DNA from: Brassica napus
Taxonomy: Eukaryota; Streptophyta; Magnoliopsida; Brassicales; Brassicaceae
Assembly: GCF_020379485.1 (NCBI RefSeq)
Contig: NC_063452.1
Location: 13,309,065-13,373,064, forward strand
Length of the DNA: 64,000 nucleotides
Direction of reading: 5' to 3'
Numbering within the stretch: position 1 is the first letter of the stretch; each line of letters begins with the position of its first letter. The notes beneath the pieces are model-generated. The model saw only the letters and a list, made by a program, of their open reading frames with translations, was not told the origin of the DNA and did not search any database. Position numbers and translations under genes: made by a program. Below are positions 1 to 11,680 of the stretch, in pieces.

Positions 1-1933
1 GGTGGTGCTGACGGAAAATGTATCAGGGTGTTGTTTCACTTTTCTGGTAAATATGAGGGTGTGTAGAGATAATTTTCAAGATCTTTATGTTGTGTGTTAA
101 ATTTAAAATTATTATTCGTAAAAGTTGATTTATTTTTAGAATATTGTATTGTATTGTTGTCCCTTATTTTAGACAGATCTGTGAGGTCGGTGGGACGTGA
201 GAAAATTGTTAATTAACACAAAGGAGATTCCACTGCATTGGAGGTCTACATTTCAAATATTAAACGACCATTAATCTTAACTAATATTTTGGGGTGAAAA
301 ACTAATAATCTCGTTTTGTATTTTGTATAAAATGTAATTTTACTTTTAACTGTCAAAAGCATAGTTTTTTTTTTGTCACAAAAGCAGGGTTTTTTTTATT
401 TGATTCTAAAATCACGGAAGATAATCTAACTCTTAATTGTTAAAAATGTATTCTAAAACATTTTTTGTTTTAAAAAATGTTTTGATTCTGATCCATGTTC
501 GGTGGTACGCTCAGCACCAGACTGAATATCTCTTGTAGTCATTTTTTTTTTATAATCTGCATAAATTCAATTTTTTTAGGGTTTAAACCTGAGACCTCTT
601 AGTATATAAATATTAATAAACTCTTAGTCACACCGATGAACTAATGTGACCTTCACCGAACTTTTGAAGTTGAAATATAAAAATAAATATGTTCAAATAT
701 AAATTATTTTTTATTTATAAATAAAAAGTATTATATTAAAAATTATTGATGGCATAGGAAAACTCCTACGATACATTAAATATTCAAATCGTTTGATTTG
801 CTTGAATAAATTGCTAACTAGGTAATAAAATTCGTCAATGAATTGGCAACCACTGATTTACAGTAGTATTTGAGAAATTATAGAAACCTTTCCAATTTTA
901 GAAAATAATACCATATATGGTGGTTGACAAAAAAAATACCATATATGCAGAGATAATTAATACGACATAATACATAACTCCGCCATATAATGTATGATGT
1001 TAACTTTTCTATAACTGAAAGTTTTTTTTTAAAGAAACCTATATACTGAAAGTTTCTATATTTATTGTAATTGATTTGATAATGAAACACCTAAATCTAT
1101 GGGATATTTAACATCTCAATATAAAACTCTCAATGTACAAAACCCTCCTAGCCCTTAAATACCATACGTTTCTATTGAAAATATGTAGGATAACCTCTCG
1201 TTCAGTTAATTAGTTAAAACTTTTTGTCAACAGTTAACGATGCGATGGTGGTATAGTGTGAGTTATGGATTGAGAAGCAGCTTAGATTTGAAAACATCCC
1301 ACTAAATTCAATTGTATGGCTACACACAGAACCGAAGGTTTTTTGATGCCATAAGCAAATAGTACATCTTTTTAACAAATTGTCTTATGACAAACTAATA
1401 TATAAGTAATCAATTTTTGAAAAAAAAAGTTTTGACAGAAGATTTTTTTTTTTTTTTTGAAACACATAGTTTTGATAGAAAATATACAAAAGTATTTTAC
1501 TATCTTTAAGATACAAAAGTATTTTACTATCATTTTATGTTATTTAACAAATATAAAACTAAAACATACAAATTAGTCTTTTAATTACATAGATTCTTTT
1601 AAATTTGTAAACCAAGGAATAAAAAACTATATAAAGATTAAAAAAAATATTATGGTAAAAAGTGATTATAGAAATATCTAAGTTGTAATTATAGAAAAGA
1701 TGTGAAAAGAACATTGATTGTGATTTGTTGATCTATGTTATCTAGTTAAGAAGCAATCAACAAAGTTTGTCTATGTATGTATAAAATAATATATATAACT
1801 GTATGCCCTATAATTTTTTGTAAAAAGTATTTAACAGAAGCGGATGCTTCAAAATTTCTTCAGTAGGCACGGATATTGTTACACAGATATATGTTTATTG
1901 CTAAGGTCCATTTAAATATTTAGAAAAAATGTT
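1..1933. other. AT-rich intergenic DNA, no gene seen
   Basis: The stretch is rich in poly(A)/poly(T) tracts and short open frames with no recognisable domain. The longest small frame (878-1090, minus) is low-complexity aromatic and lysine-rich sequence typical of random AT-rich DNA. I see no tRNA-like or conserved structure. It ends at the target-site duplication of the copia element that starts at 1939. Confidence 0.6.
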
Positions 1934-1938
1934 TTTCC

Positions 1939-2079
1939 TGTTATGAACCAGATTATGGATGATTCATAACCAAGAGATTATGATTTGTAATCTTTCCATT
2001 TATCTATGACGGTGTATCTTCTATATAAGGAACATCTATGTCATGAATAAAGATAGTCTTTTCCATTACTTTCACAACA
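1939..2079 (+). repeat. 5' LTR of copia-1
   Basis: 141 bp, TG..CA. It contains a TATA-like stretch (CTATATAAGGAAC near 2022) and ends TTTCACAACA, immediately before the primer-binding-like sequence at 2080-2093. It aligns with the 136-bp 3' LTR at 7739-7874, with about a dozen substitutions and small indels by eye. Confidence 0.88.
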
Positions 2080-3759
2080 CGTTATCAGCACGAATTCTAA
2101 ATCCCTAAGCTAATACCCAAATCGAAAAACCCTAAAACCCTAACCCTAGTCGTCGATCTGACGAACCCTAAACTCCGATCGCGTCTCTTGTTCCCGCATC
2201 TGTTCCAGCTCGCGTCCCCGATCAGTTTCAGCCCAAGGCGTTCCTGATCCTAGCTCAGACGTTCGCGACCCGAGAGCAGCTCCAGCACATGACTTATTCC
2301 TCGTTCGCGACAGCATCAGTCAGCTCGCGTCCGACGATCAAGGCGTTCCCGATCAAGCAACAAAGGACGTCCACGACCCGATAGAAGCGACTCGATCCAT
2401 TCCAGATCGCGTACCGTTCGTGTCCAGCTCGCGGCTCAACTCCTTTGGTGGTCCGATTCAACAATCATCTAAGGTTAAAAGGTAATTCAAAACCTAAGAA
2501 ACCATAATCGAACATGGATTGATTGATAAAGAATGAAACCCTAAAACCTAATCTTTATGAATCAAAACCATAGGGTAATAGATCAAAAATCCTAATTGAG
2601 TAAATCGAAGCTCTAAAAATTTGATACCCCAAACCCTAAATCATGTTCCTACATGATTAAAACCCCAAATCAGTTTTTACAAGTTAAATTACGATAAACC
2701 CTAACCCTATATCTATAAACCCTAAATAATATAAGTATCAGAATTAATTATACTTTAATTATCAAATCACATATTAAAACCCTAATCGAATATTTTGAAA
2801 TCAAAACTGTTTTCGGTTTTGATCATTGAGGTTTTAAATCTGATTGAATATGATGCTATGTTGCTAGAATTGTTTGACCGTTAAATTGATGGATTTATTT
2901 TCTCATTCTGCTTGGTTAATTGTTCATCTGATTTAAAATTGTTTAAACCGACCAGCCTGTTAAAACATTGATTGAATCCGATAGGTTGCTAGCTTGCTTT
3001 GCTTATATAATCCGATAGGTTGATAGATTGATTGAGGTTTACTTGTTTAAAATCCGAATAATCTGATTGCATGATTCTTGAGGTTTAATATCATCTGCTA
3101 GAATTAATACTAAATAATCTGTATGATATAGGTTATATTTATCTGATTTGGATGTCTTTGAGAATTGAGATCCCGTATGCTAGGTTGATAGGTTCATGAT
3201 AAAATCTAATGTCTTGAGGTTTAAGACTGTATGCTAAGTTTGATTAAATTGATTGATCTGATTATATGTTTTTGAGGTTTGATAAATTCGGATACTAGAT
3301 AAATTATTTACACATGGTTTATGCTAAATACCAATCAGCCTTGAAACTGATTCATTGAAATTCATGCTTGAAATCTATATTCTAGTATTGCTAAAATCAG
3401 CCTTAAAACTAATTCATTGAAATTCATGCTTGAAATCTATATTCTAGTATTGCTAAAATCAGCTTTGAAACTGATTGAGTGATTAATAAATATTTTTACT
3501 AGTCTTGCTAAAATCCATTAATTGTTAAAACCTAATTGCATGATTAATTGAATCTGTTTTTGCTAGTCTTGATAAAACATAATATTATGAGCACATAGAA
3601 ATAGTATTGCTGAGACTTGCAAGAAATTGACTGATTGATTAAATGTCTTTAAGATTGAGAGTCTCATTGTCCTCACAAGATTGAAATCCGAATTGATTTT
3701 TTTTAAGAGTAAGGCCGCATGAAAATTATACCTAAATATTGAGTGATATATGATTTGAG
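2080..3759 (+). other. Untranslated leader of copia-1
   Basis: A non-coding internal leader of 1.7 kb between the 5' LTR and gag. The first 400 bp are GC-rich with several telomere-like AACCCTAA motifs (about 2125-2160 and again near 2640-2720). The rest is AT-rich with locally repeated phrases, for example a near-duplicated stretch around 3340-3475. A matching leader is present in reverse orientation in copia-2 (about 40697-42322). Confidence 0.7.
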
Positions 3760-6700
3760 ATGTCGAAAATCAATCTGAATTTTGATGCCCTAAATCTCTC
3801 TGGAGATAATTATTTACGGTGGGCATTGGATACAAAGATTATCCTAAAGTCAAAAAGACTTGGTGAATGTATGATAGAAAACAATAATGCCAATGAGAAA
3901 GATTGATACAAGGCAATATTAATTATTAGTCATCATCTTATTAAGAGTCTCAAAGATCAGTATCTGACTATAGAGAATCCTCTAGACTTTTGGACAGTGT
4001 TAAAAATCGAGAGATCACCAAAGAACGGTGTTATTACCAAATGTCCTATTTGATTGGAGGAATCCCAAAATCCAGGACTATAAGTCCGTGGATGAGTCTA
4101 TTGCTAGCTAGGCAAAATAATGGATTATTGATGAGAAACAGTGAATTGAGACCTCCTGGATTAACCCCATTACCTGATACCAATAAGGCCGCAGAAAAAA
4201 AAGGTAACCACGTCCAGAATGATAGACCACACGGTCATGGCCGTGGATGGTGGAAAGGACGTGGCCATGACCACTAAAACACATTTGACCATGGGAATCA
4301 CTATGGCAGAGGCCGTTGGAATCACTATGGCAGAGGCCGTGGGTATCAACCCAATTTGAGCCATGGTCAAGGCAGTGGCCGTGGTATGTCATTTAAACCA
4401 CAAAGCTCGACCAAATCAGTGTGCCATAGATGTGGAATGGAGAACCATTGGGCTAAGATATGAAGGACTCCCAAACATTTTTGTGACATCTATCAAAGAG
4501 AGTCTGAAAGGAAAGAATTCTGAAACCCACTTGGTCTATAAAGATGGTGAAAATAATTTCGAACATGATCAAGATGATCTTATGGAATATGAGACTTATG
4601 ATTGCCTAAAATAATCAAGTTGATAATATGATTTCGACATCAAACTTGTGTGATTGCTTTGATTGTATGCTTTCTCTGATTTTTATCTCCTTGAATTTAT
4701 TTCTATTACATTGTCTGCTTAAATTAAATGAATGAATGAATTTTCTATATGAGTACACTGAAAAACGCCAATATAAGTACTAAATCAGGTATCGCCAGTC
4801 TGAAAGAAGACTATGGCTAGGCTAATATATTATTGCCTAAGGGTATGCATCTAGAAAACAGTGATGCCTTATATTCACCCAGCTCTAAGAGCAAGAGCAG
4901 CCTATTGAGTTTTAAAGATATAAGAATGAATTGTTTCCATATTGAAACAATGGGCGAAGGAAACAAAGAGTTCCTTCAGATATATGTATAAAATCGCCCA
5001 AGGCCATAATAAGTCCTAAAGACTATACATGCATTCTCTACTGACCTAGACTATGCATAGATCAGTATGATAGAGGCTAAAAGCCTGCGAAAATATACAC
5101 TTTATGGCACGACTGGATTGGCCATCCTGGTCCAAACATGATGCGAAAATTGATATTCAAAAGGCACACATTAAAAGATAAGAAGAGTTATCCCAAAGAA
5201 TCTCACGTGTGTAGCGTGTACACAAGGGAAACTCATTAGACCATCACCAGTAAAACGGCTACGAGCCCCTTTTTCATAAATAAAGACTATATGTCTAGAT
5301 AATACTGGTGAATACATGTCCCAAGCGTTTAAATGATTATGGTATGTCCATGGGGGTAAGTGTGGACAATTCTGTGATACATGTCCATACCAAGAACGAC
5401 TTGGCCAAAATCTTTTAAAACGCAAATAGACTGATTGATAGACCATAACTTATGAGGTCAAAACTCCCATTCACAGCTTGGACCACACAAAATTTACATG
5501 CACCTAAGTTAATACGCATCAGGCCATTTAGTTAGCATAGATATCCCCTATCACAATTATTAACGGGTCAAGAGACAGACATACCCCATCATAAGACATT
5601 TGGATGTGCTGTCTATGTACTAATTGCTCCACCACAGAGAACTAAGATGGGACCTCAAAAGGAGAATGAGGATATATGTTGGATATGATTCTCCCACAAT
5701 AATAAAGTACTTTGAGCCAACTATGGGTGATTATATTTGAGGCCAGGTACACATATTATTTTAAGACCAGAAGGAGAAAAATAATAAAGCTGGTAAAAGA
5801 ATGGTAAAAGAAATAGAATGGAATCAACCATCAATGTCTTGGCAAGATCCTCGGACTAAAGAATGTGAAATAGATGTCCAAATATTATACATTTACAAAG
5901 CTAGCTAATCAAATGCCAGACACATTTTCTGACCCGAAAAAGAATGACTAAGTCATATATACACCAATTTGTAAAGCACCAACGAATTTGATGTCCAAGA
6001 AGAGACACAGTCAAGTTGCTACAGAGTCTAGAAAACGTATGAAACGTGGTAGAACAAATAGGTTCCAAAAGATAAGAATCCTCGGAAACAAAAGAAAGGT
6101 GCAGAAAATGATAATCAAAATCCAAATCCGAGGTTACTAACGAAACCATCCTAGACATGGAGGTAAGGCTGGCCGGCTCTAAGGTACATGTACCAAACAA
6201 TGTAGTTTGGGACGCCAAGCTGCAAAGTATTAAGGGTCCTGATAATAATGAATCTCAATCGATTATATCATGTCTGGAACATAATGGAACCAATAAGGAA
6301 TGTCGACATAAGATGATTTATTTGCATACAAGGTAACACTTGAATTTATGAATATAAGCGAGGATCATGAACCCACGTCAATATAAGAGTGCACACTCGT
6401 AGAACAGATTGAATGGAAACGTTGGGTTAAATAGTTTAAGGAAGAAATGCGTATTTGGCCATATGATTAATACGCCATTTGATGTTAAAACTAGTGGATA
6501 TAAATGGGTCTTGTGAGGAATAGAAATCGTGAGATATAAAGCTGATGTTGCACAAGGATTCTCACAAAGACCAGTAATAGATTATGAGGAGACATACTCC
6601 CATGTGGTGGATGCAACAACTTTTAGATTTTTTATAAGTCTAGCTATATAAGAGAGAAAATTAGACTTGCAGCAAGTTGATGTAGTGACTGCATATTTAT

Positions 6701-7593
6701 ATGGTCCACTGGATAATAAAAGTACTAGAGGGTATTGAGCTGAAAGTACAACAAGTTCTCGAGAACAATATTGATAATCATTAAAGTATATGATCTGAAT
6801 ATCCTAGGAACCTTTGGATACAATTTTTCATACAGTTGAATATCTCAAGAAAGAGTTTGAGATGAAAGATCTTGGAAAACACAGTTTTGTTTGAGATTAC
6901 AGCTTGAGTACATTAACAATGAAATCCTAGGAACCTCTGGATATCCTAGGAACCTCTGGATACAATTTCCCAAACAGTTGAATATCTCAAGAAAGAGTTT
7001 GAGATGAAAGATCTTGGAAAACAAAGTTTTGTTTGGGATTACAGCTTGAGTACATTAACAATGAAATCCTTGTGCATCAAATAGTATATACAGAAAAGGG
7101 TACTCAAGAGATTTAATATGGACCAGTCTCACTCATTATCTAGTACATGGGCGTGAGATCACTTGTTTTGGACACTGATCCATTCAGTCCAAAGGTGGAC
7201 GATAAAGAAGTCCATTTAGTCCTGAGATGGACGATGCAGAAGTCTTGTTTTAGACACTGATCTGATTGGTCCATAAGAAGGACGATGAAGAAGCCTTTGA
7301 TTTTGGTTTATTTTATACTAACCAGCCCAAAGAGGGGTTATTTGGTTTTGTTGATTTGTTTTCAGGCAGGTTATGTTTTATACATGGTGGTACACGCATG
7401 TCATAGCAACATCATCCAAGATTTCCTGTGTGTGTATTTGAGGTCGATGACTCAATATGTTCGATCAGATTGTGGCATGGCCGATGGTAAAGAAGAACCA
7501 ACTATCATGTTCGAGGACGAAACATATTCTGCCCAAGATCTTCATCATCCACGGATTGCAGAAAATTGGAGAGGTCCAAGAGACCTTCAGTAA
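3760..7593 (+). pseudogene. Broken copia gag-pol of copia-1
   Basis: Gag begins at ATG 3760 and reads into the copia Gag signature [17 protein letters not shown], then meets an in-frame TGA in the context NEKD-stop-YKAIL. A CCHC zinc-knuckle remnant lies near 4420-4460 (CHRCGMENHWAKI), with the last cysteine replaced by TGA. The integrase zone (about 5105-5760) is recognisable as CVACTQGKLIRPSPVKRLRA in a broken frame. RT remnants near 6535-6720 include VDVVTAYLYG. The RNase H tail reads GYVLYMVVHACHSN and LRSMTQYVRSDCGMADGKE (7360-7500). In a working copia element this would be one polyprotein making capsid, protease, integrase and RT/RNase H. Here no domain is intact, so it cannot be functional. 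Confidence 0.85.
6799..7070 (+). repeat. Tandem duplication (about 130-145 bp) inside copia-1
   Basis: The segment from ATCCTAGGAACCTTTGG through TACATTAACAATGAAATCC (about 6799-6929) is repeated at about 6943-7069 with a few substitutions. A short extra piece of the leading motif sits between the copies. Copia-2 has only one copy of this segment (about 37545-37670), so the duplication arose in copia-1 or its immediate parent. Confidence 0.8.
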
Positions 7594-7738
7594 TATCCAC
7601 ATCAGCGGAAGTAATGTGTGTTGTACTCTTTTTCCTTCACCATGGTTTTGTCCCAATTGAGTTTTCCTGGTAAGGTTTTAATGAGATAACATTAAAGCAC
7701 ATTACAAGCTCTAAATGGTTATTACATCCAAGAATGAG

Positions 7739-7874
7739 TGTTATGAACCAGATTGTGGATGTCTCATAACCAAAAGATTATGATTTGTAATCTTTTCATT
7801 TATCTATGACAGTGTAATCTCCTATATAAGAAATGTTATGAATAAAGATAGATTTTTGCATTACTTTCACAGCA
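7739..7874 (+). repeat. 3' LTR of copia-1
   Basis: 136 bp, starting TGTTATGAACC and ending CACAGCA. A purine-rich tract (AAGAATGAG) lies just upstream as a candidate polypurine tract. It is followed by the TTTCC target duplication at 7875-7879. Confidence 0.88.
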
Positions 7875-7879
7875 TTTCC

Positions 7880-8820
7880 ATGTGTTACATTTTTTGTTAG
7901 AGATTTTTTTTGGTCGAATTGTTAGAGATTAGTCTATATCTTTTTATAATTTCGGAATACTCTTATATTAATAGAAAAACACTTTTGTCAACAATTAATT
8001 AAGCATCATTCATGCGAGTCTGAGATTAAGGGAGTGTCTATACAATTGGGCTCTCTCAAGAGCTAGATATACTTTTCTATATATAAACAGATCGGATCTT
8101 CTGTCTGAATCGTAGTGGACAAGTGATGGGTTTCATTTAATGTCTTTGTTAAGATCCAAATCTCAACCTCAGGTTCTTTTTTTACTTCAAAAGTTATTTT
8201 TATATATTCTAAGTACAGTATTTCACACAAATCTCATAGAGATCTACAAACTCAATATAATTGACCGCCCATGTAGCCAAATTTCCTTAAACCAAAGATT
8301 TGCTTAGTTTTGGCTTAAGGAAACGATTGTCAAGGATCTCAATATAAGTCCATGTCGAAGATTAGTAATAATTATATTTAAATTACATCAAATTTTCATC
8401 AATTATGTGAACTCTTGAAAAAGAACCCGAAAGAAAAATGTATATAACGGTAACTTTTATAAAGTCAACATTATAATATTAACAATGATCGAGTGCACAT
8501 GAGTCTGCAAGTTAAAGTATGAATAGATCTAAACTAAGATTAAACTAATTCATTGCTAGGGGGAGGAAGAAGATGAGAAAAAAAATAAAAAAAAAAAGAA
8601 CTAATTCATTGTTAGTGACATTTTGTTCATATTATCAAGTATGATATAATACGTTCAAACTAATCAAACCATGACTAAATATTTCCAAATGATAGTCCAG
8701 TCAAACAAGAAAGCAAAATCCACAACGAGTCCGGTTACCACAATATATTTTTGAATACACAGCAAAAGGTGAAAGAATATGAATCACGATAACAGCAAGT
8801 AAGCACTCAAAGCACAAATC
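7880..8820. other. AT-rich intergenic DNA, no gene seen
   Basis: No coding frame, RNA gene or repeat structure is recognisable. Short poly(A) and poly(T) runs occur, for example around 8578-8600. The stretch separates copia-1 from the nested retroposon near the 3' end of KNAT7. Confidence 0.55.
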
Positions 8821-8854
8821 ATGTAGTGGTTGGGGACTCATCAAACAATCAACA

Positions 8855-10783
8855 TGTAACACCCGTATTTTTCGAAATAACTTAAATAAATAAGAAGTCT
8901 GAAATCTCTATTTATTACTTTTCAAAAGTCAAATCCAAAGTCGTAAATCCAATAAATAGCCATAAATTCAAATAACATAATAAATTCCAAAAATATCGAT
9001 AAAAACATAAAATCTGCAAGTCTGAAAAAGAAAGAAATAAAACTCCCAAAACACCAGCCCGATAGCAATCACTCCTGCTCGTCAGTCTCATTTGAAAGGG
9101 AAGAAAAAGAGCGGTGAGTAACAGGGGAGTTACTCCGTGAGGTATGGGATGCTAAACACGCAAACCACTGACTTGAGTAAATAGAACTTCCACTATGGAA
9201 GTTTAGCTCTAACATGAACAAACAAGACGCTTAAAGCATCACACAACTCAAGCAATGCGATGATAGCATATAGCTAGTCCATACACCCCGCATCTCCTCA
9301 TACGAATATATATATACATACGCTGCGTCGCTAGTACAGTCTGTCTCTGTACCCCCGCCCTCCAAAGCTGCATCGAATGCAAACATCTCTGCACCCACGC
9401 CCCACACAATCTGCGTCGCTAGCCCAGACGTCTCTGAGCCCCCGCCCACCAAAGCTGCGTCGCTAGTCCAGACATCTTTGGACCCCCGCCCTCTCACATA
9501 TCCCTACTCATAACTATGTATACATACATATATATATATATATCGCATCTCTTAACATCACACAGTCAAATCAACGGTTGAATCCTCTAGACCCCTAGTT
9601 CCAGGGTACAATGAATGAACTAACTAACAATCAAGACTCAAACAGACTCAATTCAAACAGACGGATCATGATTCAAAATCTAAACTACGATAGAGAGAAT
9701 TCTACACTTGTACAGGATTTACGGAATAGACTCTCACCATTGCCACGGGTTCTGAAGAAACCTGAGGAAACGCCGAATGGACCTTGACGGCTCTGACAAA
9801 GCAACTCCGGAGCTCTCTGAAATTAGATCAATATGATATTCTAACAGATCTGAACCATAGAGCAAACAGATGAATAAATCAAGAACTGACCGTTAAATTT
9901 TAGATACCTCCGGTCATAATGTAGTCATATATGTCCTCTATCCATAGACACCAAGTATACTCCGATCGGCCACCATTTGCTTAACTAAAGTAGCTTCATC
10001 TCCAGGCTGGTCGTAAACGCAAACTGCACCAACACCTCTCACGAAAACAAGCATAACTCTCAGAAAATAACTCGGAATAACGATCCGCTTGCAGGAGATG
10101 ATAGATAAGAGAGTTAACTACTTACTGATAAATTTCTAGACTGAACGATTTTTTTTCTGTCGACCGTTTCTCACTTACACCGAGACTGGTCGGAACTGTC
10201 TCTGCAACTCAACAGCTTTATTCTTCGCCAGGAAGAAACGTCAATAACTTTCTTACCGTACGTCGATTTGACGATCGGATAGATGATCTGAAAAGCTGGC
10301 ATCGAGATCTTTCCAATGATATCTCTCCCGTTCCCTGGTTCCTTCTGTATCAACGGTAAAACGCTGATGAAGTTGACTGTTCGCGGTTCCGATCTGTAGA
10401 TATCAGTCCCAAAGAAACAACCATAACTCTTAGATAAAAATTCTAAATGACGATCTGCTTTCTGATACACATAGATCTATGAGTGTAGAACATAACTTCA
10501 AAATTTAGCTTCGAAATACTCATATTTGATCGATCGTTCTTCTGTTCCCCCAAAACGTGTCTGCAGAGCTCTACTCTCTCTTTTCGGATGGTGGGATGGT
10601 TTCTCTTTCATGGTGGCTATTGTGGCTGTTCCGGTGACGTTCCGGCAGAGATTTGCCATCCCAAAAAGTCTGTCAGAGGCCACCACGAAATCCCATCTTA
10701 AATAACAAAACTTTAAGGTTTTCTGCGATGTAATTGGGTCTTACTGGGCTAAATATTTCCGGGCCGAGATTTGGGTCGTTACA
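8855..10783 (+). mobile_element. Solo LTR (about 1.9 kb) nested in the retroposon
   Basis: It begins TGTAACACCC and ends GGGTCGTTACA, so the ends form a short inverted repeat with TG..CA termini. Flanking pentamers are CAACA (8850-8854) and CAATA (10784-10788), a 5-bp target duplication with one mismatch. The size and the TGTAAC..GTTACA ends fit a Ty3/gypsy LTR. No internal domain, primer site or second LTR is present, so it most likely arose by LTR-LTR recombination. Open frames inside it have no recognisable domains. Confidence 0.65.
9323..9497 (+). repeat. Minisatellite of four 43-45 bp units in the solo LTR
   Basis: Units start at about 9323, 9368, 9411 and 9455, each with a CTGCGTCGCTAG-like start and a CCCCCGCCC-like end. 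The units are imperfect. The array explains the glycine-rich open frame seen on the minus strand here, which I do not treat as a gene. Confidence 0.75.
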
Positions 10784-11539
10784 CAATATTTTATTTTCGT
10801 CTTTTCTGCCACTGCTCCTGGTGAGCGTGTGTGAGCTTTACTTTTTGTTTTCGGGCTGCCATGCTTTTGATCTAAGGAATAGATCTCTAGCTGGTGGTTT
10901 CGGAGGTGAGCGTCTGGATTCTCTGTGGCGTAGAATGTGTCGTCTTCGGTTTCATGCGCTGACTCTTCCATGGCGATGTTTCTGCTGCTTGGAGTTTCAG
11001 CAATCTCCTGTTGATGTTCGATGACGGCATCACGGGGTTTCTCAAGCTTCAGTGGTTTTTTGGATGGCTTAGAGAGGTTGGTTGTATGATGTTGGAATGG
11101 TGGGTTTTGCCATATGTCGGCCGATGCTCCTGTGAGCGAGACAGATACGTTGAGGATGGTGGTTCTCCTGTCTCAATGGAGTTGGTTTCTCGTCCTCTAT
11201 GCTTGTATTTTTTTTCTCTTCCTCTGTTTTTTCTCTTTACTCTCCTTGTGCATTAGAGATAAGCCCAATTTATTTATGTTTTCACTGTTTCTCTATCGTT
11301 GATGATTAGCCGGAGGCTACTGTTCCGGTGTCTTGGGTTGATTTTATGAATGAATATACATATTATTAAAAAAAAAATGCAGTGGTTGGGATGTAATAAG
11401 CTAAATAAGTACATGATATCAATGAACATACCTCGTTATTACCAAATAACATGAGTTGCATATATCATGCATGCATGGTAAAGCAATGTAATTAGTATGA
11501 AAATGTTGTGGCAATTATATACTACTAAGTAACTAGAGA

Positions 11540-11680
11540 TTAGTGTTTGCGCTTGGACTTCAAGGAAGTGAGGGAGTGAGAGTTGCTGTGCCAATTCCTC
11601 TTTCGTTGATTAATAAACCAATTGTTGATTTGCTTCAACTGTAATCCGGTCTCCTCCACCAATTTTGCTTTGTCATCTTC
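11540..11680 (-). CDS. KNAT7: KNAT7 exon 5
   Basis: 46 codons plus stop (TAA at 11542-11540) after acceptor AACAG. It reads [17 protein letters not shown].. and contains helix 3 [11 protein letters not shown]. The 3' untranslated region must lie between 11539 and the retroposon boundary at about 11390, or read into it. Confidence 0.93.
   Translation of the reverse strand, partial: EDDKAKLVEETGLQLKQINNWFINQRKRNWHSNSHSLTSLKSKRKH

Larger units (their letters stand above)
1939..7874 (+). mobile_element. copia-1: degenerate Ty1/copia LTR retrotransposon
   Basis: A complete but decayed element of about 5.9 kb. Both LTRs start with TGTTATGAACCAGATT. The 5' LTR is followed directly by a primer-binding-like sequence (CGTTATCAGCACGA), and the element is flanked by a perfect 5-bp target duplication TTTCC (1934-1938 and 7875-7879). 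Internal order is leader, gag, zinc knuckle, integrase, reverse transcriptase and RNase H remnants, which is the copia order. All coding parts are broken by stops and frameshifts. A closely related copy lies at 36734-42450 on the minus strand. This copy differs by an internal tandem duplication near 6799-7070. Confidence 0.9.
8821..11390 (+). mobile_element. LINE-like retroposon with poly(A) tail, split by a solo LTR
   Basis: The two edges carry a 14-bp target duplication with one mismatch: ATGTAGTGGTTGGG at 8821-8834 and ATGCAGTGGTTGGG at 11377-11390. The right copy follows directly on a poly(A) run (about 11368-11377), which is the mark of target-primed insertion. The retroposon itself is only about 610 bp: 8835-8854 plus about 10789-11377. 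The rest is a TG..CA solo LTR inserted near its left end. I do not recognise coding domains in the 3' part, so it may be the 3' end of a LINE or a processed transcript. It ends about 150 bp from the KNAT7 stop codon. Confidence 0.7.

Noticed and set aside
540..660. Possible tRNA-like or structured RNA near 580-650
   Set aside because: No cloverleaf or conserved box pair can be formed from the visible sequence.
2100..2160. AACCCTAA motifs as an internal telomere tract
   Set aside because: Only a few degenerate units within the leader of a copia element. The same leader is present in copia-2.
9231..9497. Glycine-rich minus-strand frame
   Set aside because: Comes from the minisatellite inside the solo LTR.
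10734..11302. Overlapping plus-strand frames with hydrophobic stretches next to KNAT7
   Set aside because: They lie in the poly(A)-tailed retroposon, start without supported context, overlap each other and show no domain.
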